Assembly: GCA_947179485.1 (NCBI GenBank) | Contig: OX359246.1 | Span: 1,736,001 to 1,800,000 of the forward strand | Source: Allacma fusca | Lineage: Eukaryota > Arthropoda > Collembola > Symphypleona > Sminthuridae | Reading direction: 5' to 3' | DNA: 64,000 nt | In this document: positions 1-13,084 of the stretch, one piece after another | Layout: each line of letters begins with the position of its first letter | Numbering within the stretch: the first letter of the stretch is position 1 | Program-made: the position numbers and the translations under genes | The notes under the pieces: model-generated | What the model saw: the letters and a program-made list of their open reading frames with translations, nothing else | Databases searched by the model: none | What the model was told of the DNA's origin: nothing

Positions 1-1732
1 CATTTCCCTAACACTCCCAACTAACAAATTTCCGTAATTCGTATATTTTGACTCCACTTACTTTATCACAAGTTGGAAAATGTCAAAGGTCACTCTTGAT
101 ACAATGGTAAAATATTTTTCCCAGAAAACAAATTTTCACCCTCAAATTGTTCAATGTTATTATTGGGCGGAAATATTTCTTATTTCTGCAAAAATTTCTT
201 AGACATCACCAATTAAAATTTTGTCTATCTTAAATTGTCATCAGAAATATCCCCAATGTATCGAGAGTTGATTGTGGATGAAAATCATGTCGGAAAATTT
301 CAATCACACTGGTCCTGGAGTATTAAAATTTGTAATGTTGATTTTATAAAGTAATGTAGGTGCTTTCGAGTTAAAACAAAAAATTGCACAATCAAACAGA
401 AAAAAATACAGTGGAGGCTTCTTTATAACGGTCGGCCTTCCCGAATGTTTTTGCCGGAATAAGGGCAAATTTAGTTAAAATTTCGGAGGGGAAATTTGAA
501 TACAGAATTTCAAAATAAATGGGAAAAGTGTGCATTTTTGAAATGTTTTGTATAAAATGGGTTCGGCCGTCATGAGGAAGTTTCCCCTAAATTTTTTGAA
601 CACTACTCCTGTTATGCTATACCCAAGGTGTAGATTCCTATATATAGAGAGATAAATGTATTAGAATGTTACAGATGAGCCAATATGACTATAAAGATAC
701 GTGTATGCCATGAAATCACTGTATACTATTAAATATAAATGTGGCTATGCTTGAGATATTTATTGGTCAATTGGGCAGCCCCGATTGGAATATGTAGACG
801 TCGATGAGCATTTGTACTCTTACTTATGGTGGCTATGAATTATGTAAAAATAACCCTACGGTTCCCGGAAATAATGCCCAGGAAAATATTAAAATTTTAT
901 TCCCAACGTCCCTGAACCCTTAATTTCAAGAAATTCGGAAAAAATATTGAAATTTTTTGTAAACGGTAAATTTTGAAAGTCACACTTCTGGGGACAATTT
1001 GGTCAAATTTGTCCTTAGAAAATCCAACCTTGTTTGGAAAAATTTCTGAGGTGTAAATTGCCCTTGAGTTAAGAGTTGATTGGACAAGTGTCGTGGAGGA
1101 GAAAGAGGAGGAGCTCCTTGTAATAATTCTAACTATTATTATTGTAATTAAGAGAACGGATCCTCGTGGATGGTTACTAATTGACTAAAAGTTGCTTATT
1201 TGTATTTAGCTATGATTGACTGTAGACTCCTTGGTACGTACTGTAACTATAGGGAATTTTTTTTATTTTATTCTATGTTTAAGACTGTAGAGTTATATAT
1301 AGAGCATATATTATATAATTATATATTACACGTGAGGAATTAGTTTTATTGTTGAGCAGACTTACATATTTGAGTTACTTGTGTGAGTGATGAGGACTTG
1401 CGGAGGGTTCCGGAGCGGAATTTAAAGGGCCCGCCGAAACCTAACGGGATCCTGAGGAGGTTGCTGAGGATGAGGTTAATTTTATTAAATAGGCATTTGT
1501 ATTTGTGATATAAAACAAGGAAAATGGATTTTATTAACTCCTAATAATTATTACATATCTGCGCGCCAATATTATTAAACAACATCTAAACGTGAGAAAA
1601 TAAAAAGATTCCAAATGAACTCCTCTCATTGGTCATTTCTCTTTGGCACTTTATCCCAAGTTCATGAGACAACTGCATATAACTATATATAATTATGACA
1701 CATTCATTTTAAGCCTTGATTTATTTTGAGAG
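1..1732. other. intergenic, no gene seen
   Basis: AT-rich non-coding sequence upstream of the NB-ARC gene. No open frame of useful length and no recognisable domain on either strand. A short purine-rich GGAGGAGAAAGAGGAGGAG-like patch lies near 1095-1113. The last 60 bases before 1733 are AT-rich with TATATATAA-like runs that could serve as a promoter, but several such runs occur and none can be chosen. Confidence 0.6.
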
Positions 1733-4700
1733 ATGTATCTTCAATCTTCCGTGACAATGACTGATAATGCTATCTGTAGCAATTGTAATTCTATGGATCA
1801 TATTTCCTTCAGGTTTTTGAATTTTGGCCTTGACAGCATTAGATATAGTACGCGAAATGTACAGTTCAAAGTAGTACATAAATTTTGTCTAGCATTTCCA
1901 TTCATTTCACACTCCACACATTTTGTGCTCCACGTCGGAGTCACAACATTGGACAGAATGTCCGTGGCCAAAATTTTATCATGCAGGACAAGCAAGGGGA
2001 AAGAATTGCTAAAAATTTTGAAGGAACGGGGCAGCATAAAAAAAATCATTACTGGGAATATTAATATGCTCAAAAATCAAACCAATGTAGTTGAATTTGT
2101 GAAAGTTCTTTTGGAAGTTGGGCTCCTGGAATCAAAGGAAGAAACCAGATTAGTAAGTGGAAATATTACTAAAGCATAGATTGTTTTCACATACATATAA
2201 ACCCACATATAGATAGGTATTTTACGAAATAGTTGTCTTCACAGAGGAATCGATTTATGACGGACGACTACCCCATCGGAGATATTTACGAGGAAGTCAT
2301 GAAGCATGAAAATTGGGAAAAATTAATTTACGTCTGGGAAAACACCGGCAACGAACACATCATTAGTGAGTTGCACGAAAAAGTAAAGTGCAATATTCAC
2401 ACCTCCACAGGAGCAAAAACCCCAAAAGCGCATCAAAGTAGCAGTGACCATGAGGCTGCGCAGGTAAGCGCACATTGAAAATTATAACATGTTTTTATAA
2501 TGAAAAAAATATATATTAAGTGCAGACCATTTGAGGTGGGGATCTGGTCAATTTGCTTGTAGAAAACATCTGTGGGATATCAATACATTTACAGATGTTT
2601 TAGAATCCCCTGAAAACCACCCCAATGCAGAAAATGGACTAAAACTGCAAATTTTCCTTTTAACAGGCATCCGATTTCAGTATTCGCAATCCGGATTCAC
2701 CAAGTCAAAGAAATGCCGATAGGAATATAACTCCTACATCTCGCCCAGTTAACGGTTCCAGGAATAGCACAGTAAATAGTACGTCAAAATGTCATTTTTA
2801 GATAAGTTTTGAACCATTTTTGGTCGTGGTATGAAGTGCTATAGGATGAAATGCATATTTTTTAAAAATTGACTTTCTCATTGGATATACAAGCTCTCAT
2901 TGGATGCTCCGTAAGTTTAACTGACGCCTGCAGTACTGATATGTTTAATGTAACATAAAAACCTACATACATGAAAGCCAAACTTTGGCGGTTTGGTAAG
3001 ACCTGACCATAGGAATTTCCGCGTATATTCTGCCATTATTGAGTAGCTACAGTAATTAATCTTGTCTTCCAATAAAAATGATTCAGGTAGGGACTGCCAA
3101 AACGACAGCAACACAACAATACGTTCAACTGGGATTTCCGCAAATGATATCTATAACAATGGCAACATTAGCGTCACCGTAATGCTGTCACCCAGCCCGT
3201 CCAGTAACGGCATTCCAAACCCATTTTATATCAATTTATCATCTACGAGCCCATATTTTGATGGTCGGGACAATGAGATAAAAAATATTGAGGAGGAGAT
3301 TGGAAAACGTATTGGCAAAAGCCATGAACACCAAAGAACAATTATACTTCAAGGATTTGGAGGAGTAGGGAAGAGCGAAATTGCACGAGGGTTTGCCAAT
3401 AAGAACAAATCAAAATACGACTACATCGTGTGGATTGATTGCACAAATAAGCTGACAGTTAATAACACTTTCATCGAATTAAGCGAAGCATTGAACATGC
3501 AAGGATGCCGAAACGATGCTAAAGCAATCCAGCGGAGAATGTCGGATTTAAAACTGTCCGGGATATTCATCTTTGACAACGCGGAATGTCTAGACACAAC
3601 CGATGACCAGCATGGAATTCAAGAGTACTTCTATGACAATGGCTCGCAATCAAATCCGATTTACCTTGTAACTTCTCGGAATGGTCGAAGTTCCTGGGGT
3701 GGTTCGTCAAAAACCATTAAAATTATTAAGATCAAATTTCTTACCGATGAATACGCTAGGAATATCCTGAAAAAGCATATGGACATCGAAAATAATGATA
3801 CAGCAAATTCACTCCTCGACGATTTTATTTCCTCTATTGTCACAACATTAGGCGGTTTTGCTTTGGGTTTGGAGATGGTTGGAAAAGAATTGCATAACAA
3901 AATTGCCGATGATTCATGTGATGACCGAAGTCAGGAAACATCATTACAAAACAAAATTGGTACCTACAACGACAATTTGAAATCAACAAATCCAGCCACG
4001 ATAATAACTGAGTCCAAGTTTCCAGCTAAACTTGAGGAATATTTGAATTTGGCTCTAACTAAAATCAAAAAACATGATACAGGTCAGGTTGCGGTACGCA
4101 TTCTTAGCATTATAGGATATCTCGACACTGAGAATCTGTATTCAAGGCTTGTTGAAGGGATTTTCAGTGGGACATGTTGTGATGGGTCTGAACGAGGAAT
4201 CGGGAAGAATCCAAAGGTCAAACGTGCCGTTAAGTTACTCCGTGACTGCAGTATTTTGACTTTGGGTTCAAAAGACCATTATTTAAGGATCCACAAAATG
4301 ATTCAGGAATGTGCTCGTAATTTATTAACAGAAGCAAATCATAGAGAAGCAATTGATAAAATAGTAAAGTTTTTCCACGTTAACAAAGACAGTTCAAGCT
4401 GGACAGATCAAATTGCATATTGTATTGAGATAATCATTAATGACTCTCTCACAAAAAAACTAAATTATTGCGATGGCGATTGCCTCATATCATTGGTTGG
4501 GCGTTATATTAAAGCAAAGTCTGATATCCCGTTTTGTAATACCTCCGAGATGGAACGTGGGGTCGATACTGTGTGGAGTCAATGCCCAAACTTTTGGAAG
4601 GTTTTGGCGATCGTCACGTTGTTAAAACAACTGTTGGAACAGAAGGTGTCTCCCGTTTTATTTAGTCTATGCTTACATTAAAATATATTTTATTTATATC

Positions 4701-7700
4701 TGTGAGCCTGTAATTTGGTAGTAATCAAATTGTCTAATTAACTATATGACTTTAGCCCCTCACCGATCCATCCCGGAAAAGGTTATCGTCGTTGATTTTC
4801 GAGGAAACTCGGAACCTGGGTAATGAACAAATGATGGAAGTAGCTTGTAGAGGTCTTTTTAAAGACGAACACATCAGTCGACGGGATATCGCTCGAGAGT
4901 TTTCGTTAATTTCCAAACTGATGTCTTCTCGAACTACTGAACAAATGTGGAGTAAATTGTTTGAAGATATTTTTGTAATAATTACAATCCATGTTTTTCA
5001 TTATTAATCGTATCTAACTTAACAGAATTTGAAAACTAATACTGCTCATGGGTGTCCATGTACGATAAAGGATGCTAGACATTTAAACTACAAGTTCATC
5101 AAATCAGTTGGAGCTCAAGTGATAAAAATATGATGACGTGATTGTCACCCTTTATTTAGGAAATACAGTTCAGACAAAGTGAAAATAAGATGTTTCTCGA
5201 TTGCGTTTTCACAACCTACGGGGTCTCCTTGTATGAACCTTTTTTGATGTTCGACAGTGACAAAGCGAGAGAGGAATTTGTGAAATCCAGTAGACTTTAT
5301 AATTTTACAAGTAATCAAATTTTATTCTTTGAATATCCTGTATGTTTATAATCCGAATTGTGATTACCTGAATTTGTAAGAAAATTACTAACTTTTCATT
5401 ACATTTTAGTGTGCTTGCATGAAACTGCAAAACTCGGTAGGAACGTACTTACATTTGTAAACTCAGAAACATTTACGACACATTTCATGAGTTTATTCGG
5501 AGCGTTTTTGGTCAACAATTATCCAACTCAGAGAGTAAGTTGATTACAATAAATCATTCGTTGAGTGGTTTTAATTAGATTTCAGCTCTTACATGTTCTG
5601 CGGATTTTTCTAGTATTATTCAACTTAGAGCTCGACACCGAAGTGGGTATTACTAGGGTAAACGGGTACTACCCAGTTACACTTTGGTTATCTCAAATTT
5701 AAACCGATACGGAATGTATATCAAATATTATTGCATATTGCATCTACAATATTTCAAAATTTTCCACACCACTGTATCTAAGTGACGTCACATGTATTAA
5801 AAATAATGTTTAATTTATATTTATACGAGCAGACAGTAGAATTCATCCTCCTGATCTCTGTGCTATTCAGACTCTTTGATCACCGTCCAGAATTATACTA
5901 TAAATTTCAGGCGGATATTGAGGGAAATTTTGTTTCCTACCTAATGAAAGTACTTTTATTCACCTACCCTGAGAACATTTTTAATAGGTCAGTAACTTCA
6001 AGTTAGTCGTCGTTGCCCTATACTGCTTGAGTTGTAATGTTTCCAGCGTTAAAAACAATATGGTTTTTATAATTTTATGCTTAAATTCTTCATTAGTCTG
6101 ATGGAGCATGGACTAAATGTTCCATTGGACAAAATTGCCGAAAAGTTTAAAAGATTCAACAAAGATTGCAAATGGGTGGATCTATTAGTCTCCGTCTGTG
6201 TTCCCACAATCTCCGTAAGTGCGGGTTATTTATACCATTTTCTTGTTTCTGACATGTGTAAGAACGATGATGCCAAAAAGTTGATTCCTCCATTGTCAAG
6301 TCAAAAAGTTTCTATATTTTTTTAAGAGTACTGTGTTGAGCTGTTATTAAGAACTGCTGTTGCAGTTACCATAAACGTCATAGAGAAATTTGGTTTTTTG
6401 AGGATTTAGATTTAGACAACGCATTTATTTGTTTCCCGCCGAAAACATTGAATATCCATGGTTTTTATAGCATTTCATGGTACTTGCTCTGCTGCGATTG
6501 TGTTCGTAAAATATTTCGAAGACACGTCATTGTAAATTTAGTGGCCGATTGATTTGATTCAAATATCGTTCCAAGTAAAAAATACATGTATGCGAATGTA
6601 TAAGCTCATGTATCTACATAAACACATTAAATATGTAATTCTGATGCGTGGAATTCCAATTTAAATCTTTTAAAATCATAGTAATTTATTGCAAATTTCC
6701 AGGAGGAGATGTTCTACCAGAAAATAATGCAAGCATTCGACATGAAGTTGTTATTTGAAATTTGCTTGTGTGGTTTGCGCAAAAACGAAAAAAAGTCGAT
6801 TGCCATGTATAGATTTCCGGAAATTTTAAGTAAGTTCCAAAGAGGTTTCAATTATTAGCATATAGATAGAACACTATACATATAATGACTTCCATCACCA
6901 AGGTTACCACTCCACTCTCTTGGTTTAGCAAAATCAGCAGTTATTTTAGCTACAATTCGTTGACCACTCTATCGAGAGTTTCTGAACTAAGAGGATGGAA
7001 CAAATTTTGAAAATATCTGCAAAAGAAACATTTACCCTTAATATGGAATTGATTTGGTGAAGGTTTTGGAGTAAGTATATGCTGTAAGTGCTCAAAATTT
7101 ATGTAATAATGAATCTTCCCTTAGAAAATCTACTGGCGCTATTTAAATCCGGTGATACCTTGGAGCTGTTTCTTGAATCCCATGTCATTCACGGATTTTT
7201 GGATTTAGCAAAAATGTTTTTGGAAGACTATGAACCCCCCAACCAGGTATCACCCCTTCCACTCGGTTTAAAGGAATAACATTTATGTGCATGAATTATC
7301 ACACCTTAAATGTGTTTATTTATTATTGATACAGACGAAAGAATTATTCCGACTTGCCCACATCCTAAATATATTGTTTGGTAAAAAACGCGAGGAGTAC
7401 CAGTATTTTATAAAAATTCAAGCCGAGGCAATATTTGAGCAGTGTCTGATCAAGATACTTGTTTGGAGTTGTACATCCAAAGTTCTAAAGTAGTCTGAAA
7501 TATTTGTCCTATTATATATTTATGAAAACTTTGGTTGGGATATCATAAAATAATTCTCTGTATTTTTGGGTTAGATTTCAGGGTGAATTGAACAAATTGG
7601 ACTTGACAGACTTATCTGGATACCTGGGGGGCCCTATGCAAAGGCCAAGATGGGTATCAGCTCTAATACAAATCGTCGACTATGATAGAAGATTGGTATG

Positions 7701-10700
7701 AAAAAAATCCATTAAATGATGTACCTATGGTCTACTCACAAGCAAAGTCTTCGGATGTAAACTCCAGAACTAAATGAAAATTGGTGTAATTGTAGACACT
7801 ACTAATAGTGTTCACACAAACCACAAACTTGGTGCCTTCTCCTCTGGGTTCGGGCAGTAGGACATCTGAAAGTTTGATTTTTTTTGAAAGTTTGACAGGG
7901 GGGACCCTTCCTCGCTTGAATTTTTGCATGTTAAACCCCATAAGAAAAATCCATTTTCCCAACTCGAATAAAATTCAAACCAATGTTAAGACGTCACTAT
8001 ACATAAGTATATGTACAATCAGCGCTGCACGTGCTTTAGCGCGTATGTACGTGTTAATATAATTACATTATTAAAGCGAAGCGCTTTGTAAAAATTTATC
8101 GTTTTAATTTTTTTNNNNNNNNNNNNNNNNNNNNNNNNNNNNNNNNNNNNNNNNNNNNNNNNNNNNNNNNNNNNNNNNNNNNNNNNNNNNNNNNNNNNNN
8201 NNNNNNNNNNNNNNNNNNNNNNNNNNNNNNNNNNNNNNNNNNNNNNNNNNNNNNNNNNNNNNNNNNNNNNNNNNNNNNNNNNNNNNNNNNNNNNNNNNNN
8301 NNNNNNNNNNNNNNGTGCCCCATTAAAACGTTATCCAAGCCCGAGAATCTGGAGAGAGCATAATAACACATAGTAGGTACATACATATATGTGTATCAGT
8401 GATAATAGTCATCGTAACACTATTAAAATAACTTTTACAAAATTTTAGAAAAACTATTTGTTTAGAGGAGTTTTCTGTCACTTCAAAAAACTATTCCAAT
8501 TAATTTTGCCTGTTCTTCTACTTTCGTACGAATGAAAATCTATAGATAACCTAGCGGTTCCGTGTTGAATAAGAACATTTCCAGGATGAAGGTGTCCCCC
8601 AATACCAGCAGGTAGTCCTCGTAGTCTTAATTCCAGCATTGCCTCTAGAATGTGACATGATAATCTCTGTGCATGACCTTCAGATAGACCACATCCTCGA
8701 CGGCAGTATTTGTTTGGCCAGTGATCAGCCCATTGACTCTAAGTTATTATGTAATAAAGTTAGGTCTTCGACATTTACTTTCAAAGGAATCGTTCCAATG
8801 GGACATTGAGTTCAGGTGACTCCTGCTCGGCCTGGACAAAAGTATTATTACCAGGGTAACAATTATAGGAATTACTATCCGTTCAGTGAAGTGAATATGA
8901 ATATTATGTGTCTGCGTACAAATGGAATCGGAATGTACTTGTATTTTTATGTGCAGGGTGCGTCAAAACATTCTTCTCCCCAGTTATGACACTTAATGAG
9001 GTCAAGAGGTGACCAAATAACTTCAATTGAATCAATCATTGAAGCACTGGCATGATTTAAATGTTTAAATACATTTTTATTATCGATTTTGCTATGAAGA
9101 TGATTAGCGATTTTAGGGTTAATTCTTGCTTCACGCTTTTGCCGCATGTGCCTAAACTGTTCAACGTGGTGATTTCTTGTTGTGCTCGTTTTAATATAAT
9201 TAGATACTTTAATTTTGATACAAACAAACGTCTAATTTTTTTCCAAATTGTAAAAAATAATCAATTTTTCCGAAAAAATTTTAACTTTGTTCCACTTCCC
9301 TGTGTGCTGTGTCCTGAGTTTTTGAGCTACAGGGATGGGAAAAATTTTGAAAAATCTGGAGGAAATTTTTATACGATCTCTGGATATATTGTTACCATCC
9401 CTTCTAACAAGCAAAGTCTTCCGATGTAAACTCCAGAACTAAATGAAAATTGGTGGAATTGTAGACACTACTAATAGTGTTCACACAAACCACAAACTTG
9501 GTGCCATCTCCTCTGGGTTCGGGCAGTAGGACATCTGAAAGTTGGATTTTTTTTGAAAGTTTGACAGGGGGGACCCTTCCTCGCTTGAATTTTTGCATGT
9601 TAAACCCCATAAGAAAAATCCAATTTCGCAACTCGAATAAAATTCAAACCAATGTTAAGACATGTCACTATACATAAGTATATATACAATCAGCGCTGCA
9701 CGTGCTTTAGCGCGTATGTACGTGTTATATAATTACATTATTAAAGCGAAGCGCTTTTGTAAAAATTTATCGTTTTTAATTTTTTTGGCCGAAGGCCTCC
9801 CGCACGGAACGAGTTACAACGACCGGACCAGCGGCAAACGACCTGTTGGGTCCTGGACGGTGGCATAACGCCTTTACTTTTTCAATTTTCGAAATTTTAT
9901 GAAATTTCGAATATTCCCCGATTTCACGTAAATATCTTATTTAAGCGCACAATCGAATTCCTTGATCTCTAAAATCGTGAAAAATACCTTCCCTGCCACA
10001 AAATTCAAAATTTCATGATATTCCGAAAAAACTTTGAATTGATGTAAAACCCTGTTTTAACCACAGGAACATAATCGTTGATCGCGAAGGTCGTAAAAAA
10101 TACGTTCCCCGCCTCGAAATTTCACCAAATTTTGCAAAAACTCAGAATTTTTTAATTCTACTCTGGTTTGGATAATAACGTAGTACCTAAGGTTAACTTC
10201 GAAAATCCTTTCCAAAGTATAACCATGTGTTAGAATACAGGTTTGTTGCATTTGTGACACTCCGGCAGAATACGTGTGTAACTTTTTCATACTCGCTTCG
10301 CTCACCATGTAACAGCCCCGCTGTTACAAGCCCTTCGGCCAAAAAAATTAAAAACGATAAATTTTTACAAAAGCGCTTCGCTTTAATAATGTAATTATAT
10401 TAACACGTACATACGCGCTAAAGCACGTGCAGCGCTGATTGTACATATACTTATGTATAGTGACGTCTTAACATTGGTTTGAATTTTATTCGAGTTGGGA
10501 AAATGGATTTTTCTTATGGGGTTTAACATGCAAAAATTCAAGCGAGGAAGGGTCCCCCCTGTCAAACTTTCAAAAAAAATCAAACTTTCAGATGTCCTAC
10601 TGCCCGAACCCAGAGGAGATGGCACCAAGTTTGTGGTTTGTGTGAACACTATTAGTAGTGTCTACAATTACACCAATTTTCATTTAGTTCTGGAGTTTAC

Positions 10701-12073
10701 ATCGGAAGACTTTGCTTGTCAGTATATGTGATTTTCAACGAGATATTCTGTAATTGAGAAATTTGAGCAATTAAAAGTTGTGGCATATACATACATATAT
10801 AATCATCACTCACATTCTACAAGAAAATATTTGTAACTAAGCAAACAAATTATCGAATCATTCCTTCAGTTTTACTGACTTTAAAGCCGTTCTGCTATTC
10901 GTTAATTTTAGATCGATATGCGTGCAATTGCAAAGAGATTGTTCATTTTTCTTAAAGAAAATACATTTATAATTATTAATTCAAGAGCACTTCGAATAAA
11001 TTACCATTGTGTAAACATAATTTTTAGTATAGTTATTTACGTCTTCATTTATAATTTCAGGGATCAAAATCTCCAAACGCTGATGATAATTTCATTCAAG
11101 AGCTTTTCAGCATTTTTGGTTTGGATCTTTTTATGAATTCCCTAAACTTCCAGCTCGACCAAGAAGAGTTGGAAACAATATTTGATCTGGAATTTCATTT
11201 GATAAATTTTACCAACTTACTAGGTGAGATTTAGGCGGTTTAGGATACTGCTGCTGAAGTTGACTTAATCATAATTTCATTTGACATTATGTGAAAGTTC
11301 ATGTAATAATTGTGGTTAATTTTTATGCCCAAATTCAGATAAGTTAGTGAAAACATGGAAAATTCCTGGAAACCTGAAAAAATGTGTGGAGTCAACTGAT
11401 TTTATTGACGGATTCATGAATTTATCAAAATTATTCCTGGAGGAATTATTGCAATTCCACAAGAGCTCAGTTGAACTGGAGAATAGGGTAACCTCTTTAA
11501 ATTTTTTAAATTTAAATTCTGTCATGAAGTTTAGCCACTCTTAAGACTGTTGGTAGAAGAAAAATATAATTAATAATTTCATGCCAGCCCGAAATTATTT
11601 CCATTTATACAGGAGGACCAAGGCCTTGCGTTTTTCCGCCTCTCTTTTGTTGTGATTTGGATATTTCATGTGAATAGGGTAATTCGTGAAAATCATCAGC
11701 GCGGGTTGGAAAAATTATTTCAGGAAATTATGGATTCTACCTTAATTGGTTGCTTACCTCATACCCTGAAATTGTAAGTAGCATTTCTTCATTCTAATAA
11801 TTAAGTTTTTAATTATTTTATGGGGCTTCAAATATTTAAATTGTTCTCTCGTATATGACCAAAATAAGCGGGGCTACGGATGTGAGCATGAGATATAACT
11901 TGTTCATGTTTACTACTAGTAATTTTTCTAATTTATTGCTTTAATAATTCTACAGGTTTTGTAAAAATGAATTATCGGAATTTGAGCAGATTCTAGTACG
12001 CTACGACAATAAACCTGATTGGGTGACAAAACTTTGGACGATTATAAATTTCCCGAATCTTCAAAAAAACTAA
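1733..12073 (+). CDS. CARD-like / NB-ARC (STAND) NTPase with long helical C-terminus
   Basis: Twenty exons can be joined with GT-AG sites and matching phases: 1733-2152, 2245-2463, 2667-2778, 3087-4645, 4756-4974, 5160-5310, 5410-5534, 5586-5642, 5833-5987, 6097-6214, 6703-6829, 7125-7246, 7335-about 7460, 7582-7695, 10912-11010, 11061-11223, 11339-11487, 11613-11678, 11724-11773, 11956-12073. The model is about 1,422 residues. Residues about 90-187 resemble a CARD (ending WEKLIYVWENTGNEHIISEL). The NB-ARC follows: P-loop GFGGVGKS at 340-347, Walker B GIFIFDNAE at 409-417, sensor PIYLVTSR at 441-448, GGFALGLE at 506-513 and a winged-helix IHKMIQ motif near 652. Residues after about 770 are Leu/Phe-rich predicted helices that I do not recognise. 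STAND proteins of this build act as cytosolic oligomerising switches in apoptosis or immunity; that role is inferred. The start is uncertain: Met76 (1958) is an alternative. The donor of exon 13 is weak. Confidence 0.75.
7738..8114 (+). mobile_element. copy 1 of long-TIR element, cut by assembly gap
   Basis: This segment begins ACAAGCAAAGTCTTC and is nearly identical to the left arm at 9407-9795. It runs into a 200-N gap, so it could be a solo arm or a full second element. It lies in intron 14 of the NB-ARC gene. The short reading frames in it, on both strands, also occur in the other two copies; they resemble no protein I know and seem incidental. Confidence 0.7.
8115..8314. other. assembly gap (200 N)
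   Basis: Exactly 200 N, a round number typical of a gap of unknown size. The gap starts inside copy 1 of the long-TIR element, so the repeat itself probably caused the assembly break. Confidence 0.97.
8315..9406. other. intronic sequence, no feature recognised
   Basis: This is the part of intron 14 between the gap and the intact long-TIR element. Short open frames (for example 9061-9429 plus and 8947-9147 minus) have no recognisable domain. I see nothing to annotate. Confidence 0.5.
9407..9795 (+). repeat. left inverted-repeat arm
   Basis: Matches 10332-10719 in reverse complement with a few substitutions and small indels, and 7738-8114 in the same orientation. Confidence 0.85.
10332..10719 (-). 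repeat. right inverted-repeat arm
   Basis: Reverse complement of 9407-9795. Together the arms could fold into a very long RNA hairpin if intron 14 is transcribed. Confidence 0.85.
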
Positions 12074-13084
12074 CTCATTGGACACAATGACTTGGCATTT
12101 ATTTTGCTCATAGTCAAACCAGACATCGAAATCTCTACACAAGGAGAACTTTGTTTCATTCCCTCATAAAATTTGTACACTTCTGTGGTATTAAATATAT
12201 GGCCAATTTCGATTCTATGCCTACTGTCACTTTTCGAATTACTTCACGGTCAACTGTCACATAACCAGCTATCCCTAGACTAGCTAAGTTTTCCGTTCCA
12301 GCAATGCGGATCAATTTCTACCAAACGAAAATCCACGAAACGAATTGCCTTTCTGCAAGCTGTATCTGAACATTTTACCACTATTCATTCTTATTGCAAA
12401 AACCGTATGTTGCTGGTTTATCCACTTGAATCTATACAAGGTATTATCTTAAGGAAGTTTTTAAGAACTGATTGAAATCCACATTTCAGTACATGCTAGT
12501 ATAATTACATATGGTTACGGTAGATGCACTGTCCGAGGGACAAGTATTTTTATTCAGAATAGTTTGTTGACAGGAAATTGTAATATTTCACTATACGCCA
12601 CTTAAAAAGAAATTTGTTCATTGAATCATTATTTGTCTTGGTTACAACAATATACATTCTCATCATCTAGTCATCCCTAAAGTATTAATTTGATCTCCTA
12701 CAAAAGAATAATGTTTAGTGTAGAAATAATAATATTGTAGTAAATTGGAATGAACACAATTGATGTGACCTTCAGAAAGACAGGATGCTTTTAAGGGATC
12801 TCTTTTTGCGAGGAGATAATTCTGTAATTTTATTGTCAATTTAGACTTTCAATACAAGACACAGTTAATTTAAAATTATCTAATTAAATTTTAAAATTAA
12901 AATTAATTTAGAAATAAAACGGACTTAGAAGACTTAGAACACTACATATAATTCATAAAAAAGCATTTCCCGACGGACCAACATTTGAGTTCTGTAGAAA
13001 TGAAAAGAATATACGTCATGGTATTATAGCTATAAGCAAATATTTATGGAAAAAATGTTTAATGAAAAGCTGCGGTTTCGTGGG
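12074..13084. other. intergenic, no gene seen
   Basis: AT-rich sequence after the NB-ARC stop codon. It includes runs of ATTTTAAAATTAAAATTAA near 12880-12910. No open frame with a recognisable product. Confidence 0.5.

Larger units (their letters stand above)
9407..10719. mobile_element. DNA element with about 388-bp terminal inverted repeats
   Basis: The left arm (9407-9795) and right arm (10332-10719) are reverse complements over almost their whole length. Outer ends are ACAAGCAAAG and CTTTGCTTGT; inner ends are GGCCGAAGG and CCTTCGGCC. The 536-bp core (9796-10331) has no open transposase frame, so the element is non-autonomous or a fold-back type. No convincing target duplication flanks it. 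A third arm lies at 7738-8114. It sits in intron 14 of the NB-ARC gene. The superfamily cannot be assigned. Confidence 0.8.

Noticed and set aside
8096-8386. minus-strand frame across the N run
   Set aside because: Most of it is unknown bases; it is an artefact of the gap.
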